Assembly (NCBI GenBank): GCA_958450365.1
Contig: CAUEEP010000910.1
Location: 1-64,000 of the forward strand
Source of the DNA: Mesorhabditis belari
Taxonomy: Eukaryota; Nematoda; Chromadorea; Rhabditida; Rhabditidae
Direction: 5' to 3'
DNA: 64,000 bases
Of this stretch, positions 21,591 to 32,489 are shown piece by piece; positions within the stretch are counted from its first letter, which is position 1; each line of letters starts with the position of its first letter. A model generated the notes under the pieces. The model was given only the letters and a program-made list of their open reading frames with translations. It made no database searches and had not been told where the DNA came from. The position numbers and the translations under genes were made by a program.

Positions 21591-22701
21591 ATGGTAAAAT
21601 CACAGCTCTCAACGCCAGACAAAGAAAAGATTGTTGAAGCAAGGAAACAAGGAATCCCGCGGAAACAGGTGGCCGAGCTGTTCAAATGTGATGTAAGAAC
21701 CGTTTCTCGCATTGCTGCGAAGTCGAGAACGACTGGAAATTTGCACAGGACACCAGGAAGTGGACGGCCACCAGCCACTACACCACGCGAAGACAAGGCT
21801 TTGATTTTGGCGCACAATAAGGACCCGAATCTTAACGCGTCGGATGGTGTTTGCCTCATCAAGCAACAATTCGGCAAGGATATCAATCGAATGACAGTGA
21901 GCCGACGCTTGAATCGAGCAGGATTGATAACTAGAAGGGCCGCCAAGAAGCCTCTGATGGTTGCCAAGCACAGGAAGATCCGACTCGAGTTCGCAAAAAA
22001 GTACCAAAGTTGGACGCCGAATGACTGGGCCAATGTCATTTTCACCGATGAGTCGAAGATCAATCTCTTCAACCCTAATGGCAATCACTTGATCCGGAGA
22101 CCAGTTGGACAACGCCATAACATCAAATACTTGCGGCCGACAGTCAAATTTGGTGGCGGATCGATTATGCTATGGGGTAAAAGAATTGTTCCCTTATGTC
22201 AACTAATCTTGCTTTTTTTCAGGAGCGATGACTAGAAGTTCACCAGGTCCGCTCGTCTTTCTCAACTCAACCTTGAAGGCCCAGCGGTACAAGACGATCC
22301 TGGAGAATGATCTTCTTCCATTTGCGACCACGAATATGGGACAAGGATGGTTGTTGTACCAGGATAACGCTCCGTGTCACAAGCACCAGATGTTGATAGG
22401 AAGGGTCGGCCGACTTTCAAACGGTGGAAGGGCTCGTTTACCGGGATGGTTCGCTGACAATCGTGTCAAGCTCGTCGCTGCTTCACCTTACAACCCGGAT
22501 CTCAACGTAATCGAGCATTTGTGGTCGCACATCAAGGGTAAACTGAAGGGCAAACGATTTGCGACCAAGGTTGAGCTTTGGTACTTCATTCGAAGCGAAT
22601 GGCGGAAAATTTCTCCTCAAATCTTGGAGGATTTGACTGATTCGATACCACGGAGGATTCAGGCAGTTATTCAAGCTAAGGGAGGCCCGACAAAATATTA
22701 G
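21591..22701 (+). CDS. Tc1-like transposase with unusual D-E spacing
   Basis: Exons 21591-22176 and 22223-22701 with a 46-nt intron, 354 residues. The N-terminus has a paired HTH region with the GSGRPPATT linker. The catalytic domain has FTDESK, YQDNAPCHK and YNPDLNVIEHLW. By my count 49 residues separate the second Asp and the Glu, instead of 34, because of an Arg/Gly-rich stretch (GRVGRLSNGGRARLPG). No splice signals would remove it cleanly. The ending AKGGPTKY is shared with the outer relic (AKGGPTQH). Otherwise intact. Confidence 0.85.
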
Positions 22702-22826
22702 ATTTTTGTTTTTATCAATTTTTATTTTATGTGTGACATTTTTTTTGTGCACTCGTTTTTGGTGTTCTTCCGGTATTTATTGAAAAATAAAAATTTAAAC
22801 AAATTGCTGGAACTTGAACACTTTTT

Positions 22827-23681
22827 GGGGTAGGCTACTTTGCGCCATTTTATTTGCGCAACAGGGTCATTTGCGCAAGTACGTTTGCGCAACAAGGGTC
22901 ATTTGCGCAACTTTTTTTTGCACAAAAAGGGTCATTTGCGCAACTTTATTTGCGCAACTGGGTCATTTGCGCAACTTTAACACTGTATTAAGCACTCGAA
23001 TTTTTAATCATTATTTTCATTTTTGAGCTTTTTTTTTATTGTTTTTTATTTTCTTCTATTTTTATGAAATCTTCCAATTTTTTTGCATAATCTTCCAATA
23101 TTTATCTAAATTAGTCCTTTCTAAGAGCTAATAACCATTAGTAAAATATTTTATCGCTTTAACAAAAAAGTGCAACCGATAACAATGAAAGTTAGGACAA
23201 CAATAGCAATGAAATTTAGGACAACAATAAAAATCAAATTTTTTTAATATAAGTCAAAAGCTGAGAAAGATGTTTCACAAAATCGCAACCGGGCAAGCGA
23301 CCATTAGAAATAGCAGTAAAACGTTGCTTTTGTCGAGCCAATACAGTTTTCTTCCGTGTGTAGTTTTGTCCAACAGTGAGATTGATAGCCGATGAAAGCT
23401 TGAAACGGTTGATTATTTGCGTCATTTCTTCGTAAAGTCTGACCGCAGTATACGATGGATGCGGATTCTTGGGAAAATGCGGAAAATTAGTTAACAATGG
23501 TTTTTAAGAATAAACAAAACCGTACTAGAATTTTAAACAACAAAAAAAAACGTCAAAAACTCCCTTAAAAAAAACGTCCCTTAAAAACGTCAAAAAAGTT
23601 GCGCAAATGACCCTGTTGCGCAAAAAAAGTTGCGCAAATGACCCTGTTGCGCAAATAAAATGGCGGAAAGTAGCCTACCCC
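22827..23681 (-). mobile_element. MULE-like non-autonomous element, 8-bp target duplication
   Basis: 855 bp beginning GGGGTAGGCTACTTTGCGCC and ending in its inverse, flanked by CACTTTTT on both sides (22819-22826, 23682-23689). Subterminal GGTCATTTGCGCAA is repeated several times. A minus-strand frame at 23234-23497 (HPSYTAVRLYEEM ... RFTAISNGRLPG ... FVKHLSQLL) recalls the C-terminal region of nematode and cnidarian MULE transposases, from memory only. An 8-bp duplication fits Mutator or hAT. No full transposase. Confidence 0.7.
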
Positions 23682-23830
23682 CACTTTTTCACAAGAAAGT
23701 AGAAGCTTTTTGCTATCTAAAACCTTTTGACAGCATAGAATTTGGAACACGTTTAGTAGGTCAAATTTAGGCGTAAAGTTTTGTAAAAACGATGTGACAT
23801 TTTTTTTGTGCATGGGTGTATATATATCAT

Positions 23831-24021
23831 TCAACGCAAAATTTTGTGCTGATTTCAAAAATCATAAGGGAAAGAAATTAGATTCGAAGACCGCCTTATG
23901 GGTTCACATTCAACGTCTTTGGGTCACCATCCGCCCAAGTCTTTTGAAAAATCTCGTGGATTCCATGCCGGATCGACTCAATGAAGCGATAAAAGCAAAA
24001 GGAGGACCAACCCAACATTGA
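23831..24021 (+). pseudogene. C-terminal remnant of outer Tc1-like transposase
   Basis: Reads DSKTALWVHIQRLW, then PSLLKNLVDSMPDRL, ending AKGGPTQH. It aligns with the last 50 residues of the 21591-22701 transposase and ends with a stop about 250 bp before the right TIR. Confidence 0.75.
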
Positions 24022-24279
24022 TTTTTTGAAAAAATTGTTAATTCTTTGCAAATGGGACATTACTTTTGTGGAGCTATTTGTTAAGGAACTTATTGTTCTT
24101 GTTTTATACTTTAATTTTTATGCAATGTATACGGATAGATCTTATAATCTTGAAAAGTAGAGTATTATGGGTAAGCAAAAAACCTACACTTTTTGGGAAT
24201 ATCGTTTTTTTGCAAGATTTTCGTACGAAAGAAACTTTTGGATGGCAATGGGACGATACTTTTGTGGACCACTGTATAT

Positions 24280-25160
24280 GTAAAAGAGAAAGGCAAATTT
24301 ACAGAAAGCCTAGCAAAATATAAACTAACAGGTATCTATAATAATCGACGCTAATGTGTCAAACTTTGCTTGCTCCGAGGACACCTACACAAATTGTATT
24401 ACAATAATCCTGAAAATAAAAGCTTGGGCTATCCGTTCCTGGCCAGCATGTTCGTGTCGGCTCTTCAACTTTGTGCATTTGAGGAGCAATTGCAGCGACG
24501 TGAAATAATACACAACCAACCAAATATGGATTTTTTGAAAAAATTGTTAATTCTTTGCAAATGTGCTCAATAATTATCCCCGAAAAATTAAAACCTCGCA
24601 AAAAAAGAGTGAGCTCGGAAGTGCATTTATAAATCAGTTATATAAATGTTTTGCGCAAAAGTTTTCACAAGGTTTTTGGAGTTACTCTTGGGTGGTTGTT
24701 TTTTTGAAATTGCTGATGTTGCTTCTCGATTTTTGCATTCTTTCTATTATCAACGCATACAATGTCCATTTTTAGGGCCATCACATTTTCGTTGATGTCG
24801 GGCCGCTTTCTTCCGTCGTCAATGACCGTTTTGCTTGTCGTCTTCGCGCTTCTCTGCATCGATTCGACTAGTGGGTCACTAGGGCGTTAGCACGTAAGGG
24901 GTTAAGCCTAACTAGGAAGAAGTATGGGTAGATCTGCTTTGCTTTGTGGCTGTTAGAAGTAGGCTTATGGTTGCCAGAAGTGGTGTTAAGCTCGATTTTG
25001 CGCTCTTAGAAATGGCAAAACCACTTTAGCACTGAAAATATTGGCTCTTTTAAGCAGTATCAGTTACCATGTTTTCGGTGATTTTTTTGTATTTGACACT
25101 CATGACTCCTACAAGACTAAAAATCCTTTTTACACGATTTTTTGGGTGTTTCAATCACTC
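24280..25160. other. Intergenic mosaic
   Basis: No gene. Bases 24590-24750 resemble 9421-9560. A stretch at 24530-24560 repeats 24024-24060 (TTTTTTGAAAAAATTGTTAA), a local direct duplication of the Tc1 relic's 3' side. Confidence 0.45.
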
Positions 25161-25162
25161 AC

Positions 25163-25308
25163 CAACGCCAAAAGCGAACAGGGGACAGAAAGCGATGAAA
25201 TGCCAATTTTGGGCGAAAAGCGGGACAGCCATTGTCGCCAAACCGGCTAGAATCAGACCCGCATTCAACACCCACAACGAATCGACCTTTGGGCTGTCCG
25301 AGATTTTT
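25163..25308 (-). pseudogene. SLC16-like transporter exon, second copy
   Basis: A 146-nt exon between TTTCCAG and GTGAGTG with the same length and splice sites as 46206-46351. It reads DSLWVLNAGLILAGL then VPLFAQ. It stands alone: no neighbouring transporter exons are visible, so it is a duplicated exon rather than a gene. Confidence 0.7.
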
Positions 25309-25394
25309 CTGGAAAGAGTTGTGCTCAAAAATGAAACCTCTAACTGTTCAAAATATCAATCTGATGCAAAATATCAATCCAGAGAGGATTAATA

Positions 25395-26172
25395 TAAAAG
25401 GTATTATCCATCATTATTTAGGGCGTCATGCCATCTTTTGTTCAATTCAATAATTCCATCTTCAAAGAACGGGGGACTTTTTGATGAAAAATAGTTGGTG
25501 GCCGCATTTTCGACTTCCTGGGAATCCTTGAACACCTGATCGGAGATGAACTGCTTTAGAACCCTGAATAAGTGGTAGTATGATGGGACCAAATCAGGGC
25601 TGTATGGGGCGTGAGGTAGAAGTTTCCAGCCCATCTCTTCGATTTGTTGGAGGGTCATCTTTGCCGTGTGCGGTTTTGCATTATCATGCAAAAGCCGAAT
25701 TTTTGAAGTGTCATGTTGAGATTTCAATAAAGCTTGATTCACACGTTCTAACTGCTCACTGTAAAGTTCAGCTGTGACAGTTTTACCCGGTTTGGGCAGT
25801 TCAAAATACACCAATCCACGATCGTTCCACCATACGCACAACATCAACTTCTTTCCATGCAAACCAGGTTTTGACGTGACAACCGGGGCTTGCTTTGGTG
25901 GTAGCCATTGGTGCTTGCGTTTAACGTTATCATATAATATCCACGTTTCATCAGAAGTAAAAATTGATTTACAAAAGCCATGCGCTTTTGATTTTTGAAT
26001 CAAAATTGAACAAGTGTTCATACGGGCAATCTTGTTGGGGATCCATTTTCCGCAAATTTTTTGGACGAAGAAGCTAAACTGGCGATTTCGTCGCATAAAT
26101 TTTTGGCTTTCGGGATAATTTTACCCTTTTTGATTGAAAAAGAAACAGCCGGATTCGGGCGTGCCAGACTAT
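25395..26172 (-). pseudogene. Mariner transposase relic, catalytic Asp lost
   Basis: The frame at 25404-26096 covers the linker KWIPNKI, TSDETW (first Asp) and LHDNAKPHTA (second Asp). In place of the usual PSDYHLF it has PSYYHLF, so the third catalytic Asp is Tyr. The N-terminal HTH is absent and the C-terminus runs to ALNNDG. It belongs to a different mariner lineage from 2066-3331. Confidence 0.85.
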
Positions 26173-26514
26173 TCCTAGACAATAAAATTTGTAACACCTA
26201 GTGGTGCAGAAGGGAAAAAACTGCCTTGTATTTGGTTTGACTTTTCGAAAAAGTGACACGTAAATTTATCCAATGAGCACAAGTGACAAAGGTATTAGAA
26301 GAAGTTATTTTACCTTTCTACAAACATTTTACGTAACACAAAAAATAAAAGATAAACCTTTGGAATGAATTTGTTGATATGGTGATCCTTTTGAGTATTC
26401 GTTGGGTCCATGCAGTTCCATCACCTGCAAACAAATATATGTAGTTAGATCTAACCGCAACACAGGAAAAAGCACACAGCTTCTATTCAATAACTTTTTC
26501 CATGAAAGTCTTAC

Positions 26515-26865
26515 CTATATCTCTGCATAACCCTCAGCGCCCAATCCCACTCCAAATTCGATAAAACGCTGAGCCTCGTCGAACTCAAGGTAGAGGTCGA
26601 CTTCTTGTCCCGGGCTCCAGTTGTTGTTTCGCCGATTGTTTATGCGATGCTAAATATATGCGATTGACAGGAAAATAACAAAAAACTCTACTTGAAACTT
26701 CATCCCATGGACCGTCAGTTTTGTCGATTTTTTCTTTGTCGAATAAACGCGCCTTCCACGGCGACCATGTTTCAGCCGAAATATTTGGCGCTCGTGATGA
26801 ATTTCGATGTACTTAGACGTAATATCAAAAGTGAAGTCATCCAAAATTGATAATGTAGGCACCAT
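26515..26865 (-). CDS. Two-exon small protein, copy 2
   Basis: Exons 26865-26692 and 26649-26515 with a 42-nt intron, 102 residues. Same structure as copy 1 (KHGRRGRRVYSTKKK; NNNWSPGQEVDLYLEF; GAEGYAEI). The small exon at 26358-26424 lies downstream on the same strand. The TAG stop again abuts GTAAGA. Some residues differ from copy 1 (for example DDFTFDI for EDFNFHI) without breaking the frame. Confidence 0.5.
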
Positions 26866-27229
26866 CGTGCTAAACAGACTTGATGGGTTACAGTTTCATA
26901 ATGTTTGTTATTGATACTCGCCAATTTAATACCCTTATATATATTTTGATAAACAAAAAAGAATGACTGAAAATTGCGTTTTTGAGCTATGTCTTTTTTT
27001 CCTCTACCATCTTTGTTGTTTTTGTGCCATGGGCTCCATGCCAAACCACCCGAGACCAAACGGGGACAATGACAACTAGGCCCAAATCACAAAATCAGTA
27101 TATATGTTAATTTTTCTGCTTTCTATGCAATTTGAGTCGCATGGCATTTAGCACTCGTTTGTAATTTATCATCCATTTTCCATTTATTAGGACCGGAACC
27201 ACTTTGATCTATTAGTAATAGTGTAATCC

Positions 27230-28340
27230 CGGTGTTCGTGGGAAGAACGAAAGGTGGAACTTACTTCTTCTTCTTCTTCTGGGCGGAAGAGTTCTTCAGC
27301 GACGTTGGACGCATTTTTGCTGAAAATGGAAGGAATTTTGTGAGTGAGAGACAGTCAGGAGTCTTTCTCGACTATTTTAAAAGTTATCTAGTGGTCTGCC
27401 TCAGGCAATTCTCTTCTTGCATATTTCTTTTCTAACTTGAGGGAAATTATCTGCTCCCTTCTTGGCGCCAAACAATTATTTCTTGCCATAACTATGAATC
27501 GTCCGGTTGACTCGTTAAAAATAAACACTTCTCGACTTTTTTTGAAGCTATTTTTGTACACTGCTTTTATTACTTAAAGATCCAATTAGGGTTGATAAGT
27601 CTTGGAGGTAGAACATTTTGGATACATTCACATAGCATTCTTCGTTTCTGAAGCTTTTGAACCTACAGCTTTGTTAAAATCGCTTCGCAAATCGTTGTTT
27701 TCAAGTTGCCGGTGAACATTTTTATCCTTTTCAATTGAAAAACCTACATCTCACTCTTCTGTTATCAAATGCTCTCAAATTTCAGGAAATAACCAGGATT
27801 TTCGTGCTGCATGGCGTTGCTTGGCCTTCATCAAGCCTCTCCCCATATGATGCCTCCAGATATGAGGGTATGTCAGATATGGCTCCAGAGGCTGATGAGC
27901 GGTGTTCTAAAGAATTTTAGATAGTTCATGAAATAAGCTAGATATTGTATGTTAAATAGTGAGATATGTTTTAGATTTTAAATCAATTTATTGTAAAAAT
28001 GAAGTAAACATGATTTAGTATATCACAAATTTCAGTCGCTCACCATGATTCAAGCGGCCACCCAGGTGTCCAATCCCGCGCCGACCACCGATCTCGGAGA
28101 TGAAGAATGTGAGTTGATAGATATACTGAAAACGCCTAGTCACCTGATTACAACCTGATTTGTAAAATGATTACAATAATTTATCCAGAAAGTCTTTTCG
28201 TTCCTTTTCGTACTTCCATCTAAAACCAACAAATGCACCAATTGAACTACGGTTTGTTTCATTAGCAAGGCCAATTATTTTTCTGCAAAATAACACCAAA
28301 ATGTCAAAATGAAACGACCAAAAAAGGGTGATGATGATAC
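27230..28340 (-). repeat. Inverted copy of the 9.4-10.4 kb block
   Basis: Carries the same exon series as 9429-10480 in opposite orientation: MRPTS exon near 27245-27310, VFIFxExTGRF exon near 27400-27540 and KIVGLANET exon near 28170-28290, with the MIQAAT exon on the plus strand at 28045-28108. The CTT microsatellite near 27265-27280 lies in the Lys codons. Confidence 0.7.
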
Positions 28341-28569
28341 GGTTTAGACACTTTAGCTAAGGAAACCCATCTTGGTGTCAATAGATAAAAGCAAGAGCAC
28401 AAAAATTTAGGTATATAACCCAATTTTCAGAGGAATTGATTCAGCCAATTTCTTCATAGAGGTTTTTATAGATTTTTACGAAAACACGTGTTTTCACTCT
28501 CGAATTTGCTTGAAAGTGGACACAAATTGAATTAAAAAGATGGGAAATTAAACAATAAATGCTCTTTAA

Positions 28570-28875
28570 TCAGAGCTTAATATACCAGGCTGGACGTACT
28601 GTTCCATACTAGATCAGGCGTACTGTACTGTATCGCTAGGAAGCATACTGTATCGCTAGGAGTACTGTAGTGGGTCAGGCATATTGTTCTACTGACTAAA
28701 AATAACGCACTTGGCCAGTTCGAGCTTTGGTACACGGACTGGCCGGCTTTGGAATACTGTATAATTAGTCTAATACTGAAGTACCGGTACTGAATACTGT
28801 ACTACCGGCCGGGAGTACTGTATTAGGCATACTGTCAGGCATACTGCACTATTGACCATGAGTTGTGGTGGGAAC
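28570..28875. repeat. Degenerate TACTGTA-rich repeat
   Basis: Scattered copies of GGCATACTGT, GTATCGCTAGGA and AGTACTGTA over about 300 bp, with no regular period. No coding potential. Confidence 0.6.
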
Positions 28876-28877
28876 TA

Positions 28878-29220
28878 TTAGGTTGGTGGGAAAATAATCG
28901 AAATTTGGAGCTTCTAACTTCAAGTCCAAAACTAAAAGTCAATAACAAATTAATTTATTCGAATCAAAACCATCAGCCTCTATACACTGCTGCCAACGCG
29001 AAACAAGTTTTCCAATTCCACCAGAATAGAAATTTGGCATTCTCGAGCTGATAAACTGGTGGAAAGCGTTTTCGGCCTCGTCTTGCCCCTTGTACTGTTT
29101 ATCTTCTAGAAAATGGCACAGATGCTTGAAAAAGTGGAAATCCGTAGGAGAAAGATCTGGTGAGTAACAGATTTGAGTGAAATGAAAGAATCGCCAATCT
29201 TGTGAATAAACCAGAAATAG
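28878..29220 (-). pseudogene. Mariner 3' fragment
   Basis: A TIR TTAGGTTGGTGGGAAAATAA sits beside TA at 28876-28877. The minus frame gives CYSPDLSPTDFHFFKHL (with the third Asp) through ISSRMPNFYSGGIGKL to a stop. It is cut at about 29165-29230 by the duplicated unit that follows. Confidence 0.8.
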
Positions 29221-29229
29221 CATTTTTAA

Positions 29230-30560
29230 GGTAGGTTGTCAATCAAAAATTCCGCATTTTCCGCTGTCAAAACACACTTGATCAAATGCAAATTTTGAGC
29301 ATTTTAAAGACAAATATGATGTTCACGACCAAAACACTAATTGTTTTTGATAAATTCGAAGCTATTTAGCTAATATTCTGTGTAGCAATGACATATACTA
29401 CTGTAATGGCCGAAACATAAGCTGCAAATTTAGAACTTTTTTCATCATTTGCAAACGAATTGTTACAAATGCACGCTTTACAATCTGTTAGAGGCATTAC
29501 GCTCCATGAACTGTCGAGAAAGCTTGATCAACCCGATGACGATTTTGAGGGTTGGCTTGCCGATTTAAGGCCGCTTCCCCCCAGGCGAGCTTGTCCTATT
29601 TGTGCGCAAGACATGAAACTTTATGGTGATGTCAATGACCAAAGGCGCAAAAGGGAATGCAATAGGCGAGCTTTTCGACGGCATGAATTCAAGCCAAAGG
29701 TCGGTTTCCGTGTTGACACGTTTTTTGAGGGAACCAACCTATGTCCTATAACCAACCAACCAACCTACCAACCATGAGATTTGTCTTTAAAATGCTCGAA
29801 AACGGGTGTTCTTGAGCTGGAGTCCCCGTCTAAAGAAAAGTTTAGCGTGGATAAGCTGTAGTCGAACAAATTCTTAACATTTTCATGAGTTTTGGGCCTG
29901 TTTACTTGTTTCTTCAGTTTGAATTACTTGTTTTGTTGAAAAGTTTTCAAATTTTTTTCCAGGTATAGAAGCGACTTCTACACATGCACCTTGGCGTTGC
30001 ACATGCGCCCTTAGCCGCCTCGGCAACCTCGACACGCATCATTTGAAGGAAGACATCGCGGTGGCTCATTTGAGTGGGTTTTTGGAGGTTTACTTAAAAG
30101 CTTTGCTTTAAAATTATCTATCTAAGATGTTTTGAGTGTTTCCATTAATGTAAATGACAAAAAGACGTGCAACAAAAAGCAATCTACGTTTTGTTTTATT
30201 AACTTTAGCCCCTCTCCGTCAAAGATTGCTAAACGACTAAATTTTCAAATTTACTTAGGGTCAAATACCGGTGCTTGCAATGTTCTCTCGAAGTCCTCAC
30301 CGGCGAAGCGATGATCCATCACCGAACCCTGGAACAGTTGAGTGTTTGAAACGTCTATTGGTTAAACTTTTAAATTTAATGTATCGAGTTGCCATGAAAG
30401 CACTCGACAAATTGCAGTGATTCTGCGATTCAAAGCTAGATGAATCGTCAGTTTTTGAATGGGTTGATTAAAAGTTAACTCGAATCATAGCTTGAATCTT
30501 GGCAGTTGATGGCTTTTAATGCTGTGGTAAGGCATTCTACTTGGATAAAACATGCTCTAG
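29230..30560 (+). repeat. Duplicated unit, 5' half (copy E)
   Basis: Plus-strand copy: zinc-ribbon segment (29460-29777), HHLKED segment near 30030-30090, VECLKRLLVKLLN segment near 30330-30420 interrupted by TGA, and MAFNAVVRHS near 30509. It leads into F-box-like copy E. Confidence 0.6.
29460..29777 (+). pseudogene. Merlin/ISXO2-type transposase N-terminal zinc ribbon
   Basis: Best-preserved copy. The frame reads DDDFEGWLADLRPLPP, then CPICAQDMKLYG (first Cys pair), ECNRRAF, and VGFRVDTFFEGTNL. The order W-L-x-D-L, CxxC, basic Cys segment, V-x-R-V-x-T-F-F-E is what I know from Merlin transposases (IS1595/ISXO2 zinc ribbon before the DDE core). No DDE core follows in frame, so this is an inactive piece. 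It could instead be a host zinc-ribbon exon. Confidence 0.5.
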
Positions 30561-30769
30561 GTAGCACTGGCAGGCTTTATTTGAAAACGAGAAAATCCAA
30601 GTTTCAAATGAACGAATGGTTTCATACACTTTTGTTTTAGGTAAAATGGAGGCTTTGCGCCACTTCGGCGCGCATCTAATGCACCACTGATGAAACTATA
30701 CAAAAGATCTACTCGATCGATGGAGTTTTCAAAAGAATCTTTCGACTTCATCGTTACACCGATGAAGTC

Positions 30770-31140
30770 GAAAGATTCACAGGGTAGAGGGGATCCGCTT
30801 CATTTGAATGTGAATTAATTTAGGATTGATGAATGCTTCTTTTGCTGAGAGGAGACGTGAAAGAGGCGACTCGCGAGGTCTGAGAAGCGATTCGAGACAT
30901 CAAAGAAACTATGCAAAAGATCAGATACAGAGCCACTTTTTCATTTAGCTCTCATCATAATCGTTCATCTGATTACTGACCAAGTCATCGAAGATCGTCG
31001 TATCGACATCATGGCTCATCACGCAGATCAGTTATGTTTTGCTGGCTTTTCTCGTTATTGTTGTTACTTGGAATAAATTTATAAAGTATTGTTCGATGAT
31101 GAAGTTACTGTTTGAAGCAGTTGTCGATTTCTTGATTGAT
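30770..31140 (+). other. Upstream part of duplicated unit (copy E), eroded
   Basis: Contains the VTPMKSKES-coding stretch in a rearranged inverted context (GATGAAGTCGAAAGA near 30740-30780) and the end of the membrane-helix segment (VIVVTWNKF near 31045-31075). The middle is replaced by unrelated sequence, so no protein can be read through. Confidence 0.4.
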
Positions 31141-31265
31141 TGACTTTTCTCAAGCTTGTGGGTTTTTACGGCCTGGCTATCCCAAGCCAATTTCACTATT
31201 TCCTAACACTTCCGTTATCCGTAAAGCATCTCTCTATGTCATCTTTTTATTTACAGGTAGGAGTC

Positions 31266-32318
31266 ATGCGGTTCGAGATGAAGAATTTGACGTCATTTCC
31301 TATGGAGAAGTTGTGTTTCGATTTGAAGTTAGAAGCGTTGGAACAAATGGAACCAAGGGATGTGTATGAGTTGGCCAAGGTGAATCAAGGGTTCCAAGGG
31401 ATGCTCGTGAGAGGTCCGTCGATCGTTTTTGGAGACCACGTCTCTCAGATGATATTCAACACGTTTGGATTTGGATCAAGTAGAGAGGAGGTTTGGATCA
31501 CGAAGTTTTCAAATGCAATCTCGGCAATCAATGTCGATAATCCCTTTTTTCACTTTTCTTTCGTCAAGAAGGTTCGATGTTGCGATGACTTGAAGATCGA
31601 GATGCTCTATGATTTCACCGAGAAATCATCGTTCTGGGAGCCTCACCAATTCAACGAGAAATATACACTTCTGAAGAATTTAAAGTCGGTGAATGAATTG
31701 TTCCTGGTTGGGGATTCAAATTCGAAAGAAGCCCTGGAGAGATTCTTTCCAAATTTCCACGCATCGGTCAAGAAAGAAGCAATACTGCGAATCTGCCACA
31801 TTGCTTTCGATGATCAAGTAATCAAAGATCGGATCGAGAATTTTCTGGTGGGACCTCAACTCAAGGATTGCGAGAGGATTCAGTTTGAATGTGATTCTGA
31901 AGATTCAGTACGCTTTTACTACAACGCATTGTTGAAGTCTGAAATCAAAAACATTTCTATGTTGATTTATATTTGGATTGATTGGATTTTTCAACAGATC
32001 ATCACCAATGGAATCCCGAGCAAGAACCCTGAGGCTGTTATTTTCCTTAATTCAGATGACTTCACGATCGATCTCTCACAATATTCAGGAATGCGTCGAA
32101 TCGATGGGGAGAATCGTCTTCGACTTCTCAAACAGGCGAATGGTCTTGCGAGGAATTTTAAATATCCTGGCTCTTTTGGTTCTAATTTCTTCATGGAAGA
32201 AAGCTCAATGTTCCGTCGACGTTTTGATTCAACTAAGGACTGCATTTGCGTGTACACGAAACTGCGCAAAAAAAGACTTTCTCATTGCTTTTTGGCCTTC
32301 TACCTGCCGGTTGATTAA
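31266..32318 (+). CDS. F-box-like family protein, copy E (intact, long form)
   Basis: 350 residues from the family start (MRFEMKNLTSFP). It is longer than A and D because of an insertion after residue 65 (FGFGSSREEVWITKFSNA). F-box-like region at 10-45. Conserved QYSGMRRIDGENRLRLLKQ and the YLPVD ending. A longer frame from 31140 exists but crosses the TTTACAG acceptor at 31257, so 31266 is the better start. AATAAA at 32450 follows. Closest to copy C. Confidence 0.6.
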   Translation: MRFEMKNLTSFPMEKLCFDLKLEALEQMEPRDVYELAKVNQGFQGMLVRGPSIVFGDHVSQMIFNTFGFGSSREEVWITKFSNAISAINVDNPFFHFSFVKKVRCCDDLKIEMLYDFTEKSSFWEPHQFNEKYTLLKNLKSVNELFLVGDSNSKEALERFFPNFHASVKKEAILRICHIAFDDQVIKDRIENFLVGPQLKDCERIQFECDSEDSVRFYYNALLKSEIKNISMLIYIWIDWIFQQIITNGIPSKNPEAVIFLNSDDFTIDLSQYSGMRRIDGENRLRLLKQANGLARNFKYPGSFGSNFFMEESSMFRRRFDSTKDCICVYTKLRKKRLSHCFLAFYLPVD

Positions 32319-32489
32319 AATGATTAAAATCACTCTTTGATGATTCATTGTATATTTTTGTGGCTTTCTATCATTGTTTCCATTCTTTCAATTGGCAGAT
32401 TATTGTTATTTTTTTCTGCCATATTTTGTTGCCCTTTCAATTATTCAAAATAAAGTTTTAAAATCTTTTGTGAAATGAAAAGAAAGTGA

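Larger units (their letters stand above)
21290..23818 (+). mobile_element. Tc1-like element with about 226-bp IR/DR-type TIRs
   Basis: Ends CACCCATGCACAAAAAAAAT and its inverse are flanked by TA (21288-21289, 23819-23820). Each terminal repeat is about 226 bp and contains the core TGCACAAAAAAAATGTCAC twice, at the outer tip and about 200 bp inside, the IR/DR arrangement known from Sleeping Beauty and Tc3-type elements. The right TIR is split by the element at 22827-23681. Without that insertion the element would be about 1.67 kb. Confidence 0.85.
21138..24274 (+). mobile_element. Outer Tc1-like element relic holding two nested insertions
   Basis: The left end CAGTCATGGACAAAAAT and right end (inverse CAGTGGTCCACAAAAGT) are both next to TA. 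Between them only the transposase C-terminus (23831-24021) survives. A second Tc1-like element (21290-23818) sits inside it. The outer element is therefore the oldest of the three layers. Confidence 0.65.

Noticed and set aside
21566..22118. Two minus-strand frames of about 170 codons
   Set aside because: Antisense of the Tc1-like transposase exon.
31140..31265. N-terminal extension of F-box-like copy E
   Set aside because: It crosses the TTTACAG acceptor directly before the family start and is frame-broken in the other copies.
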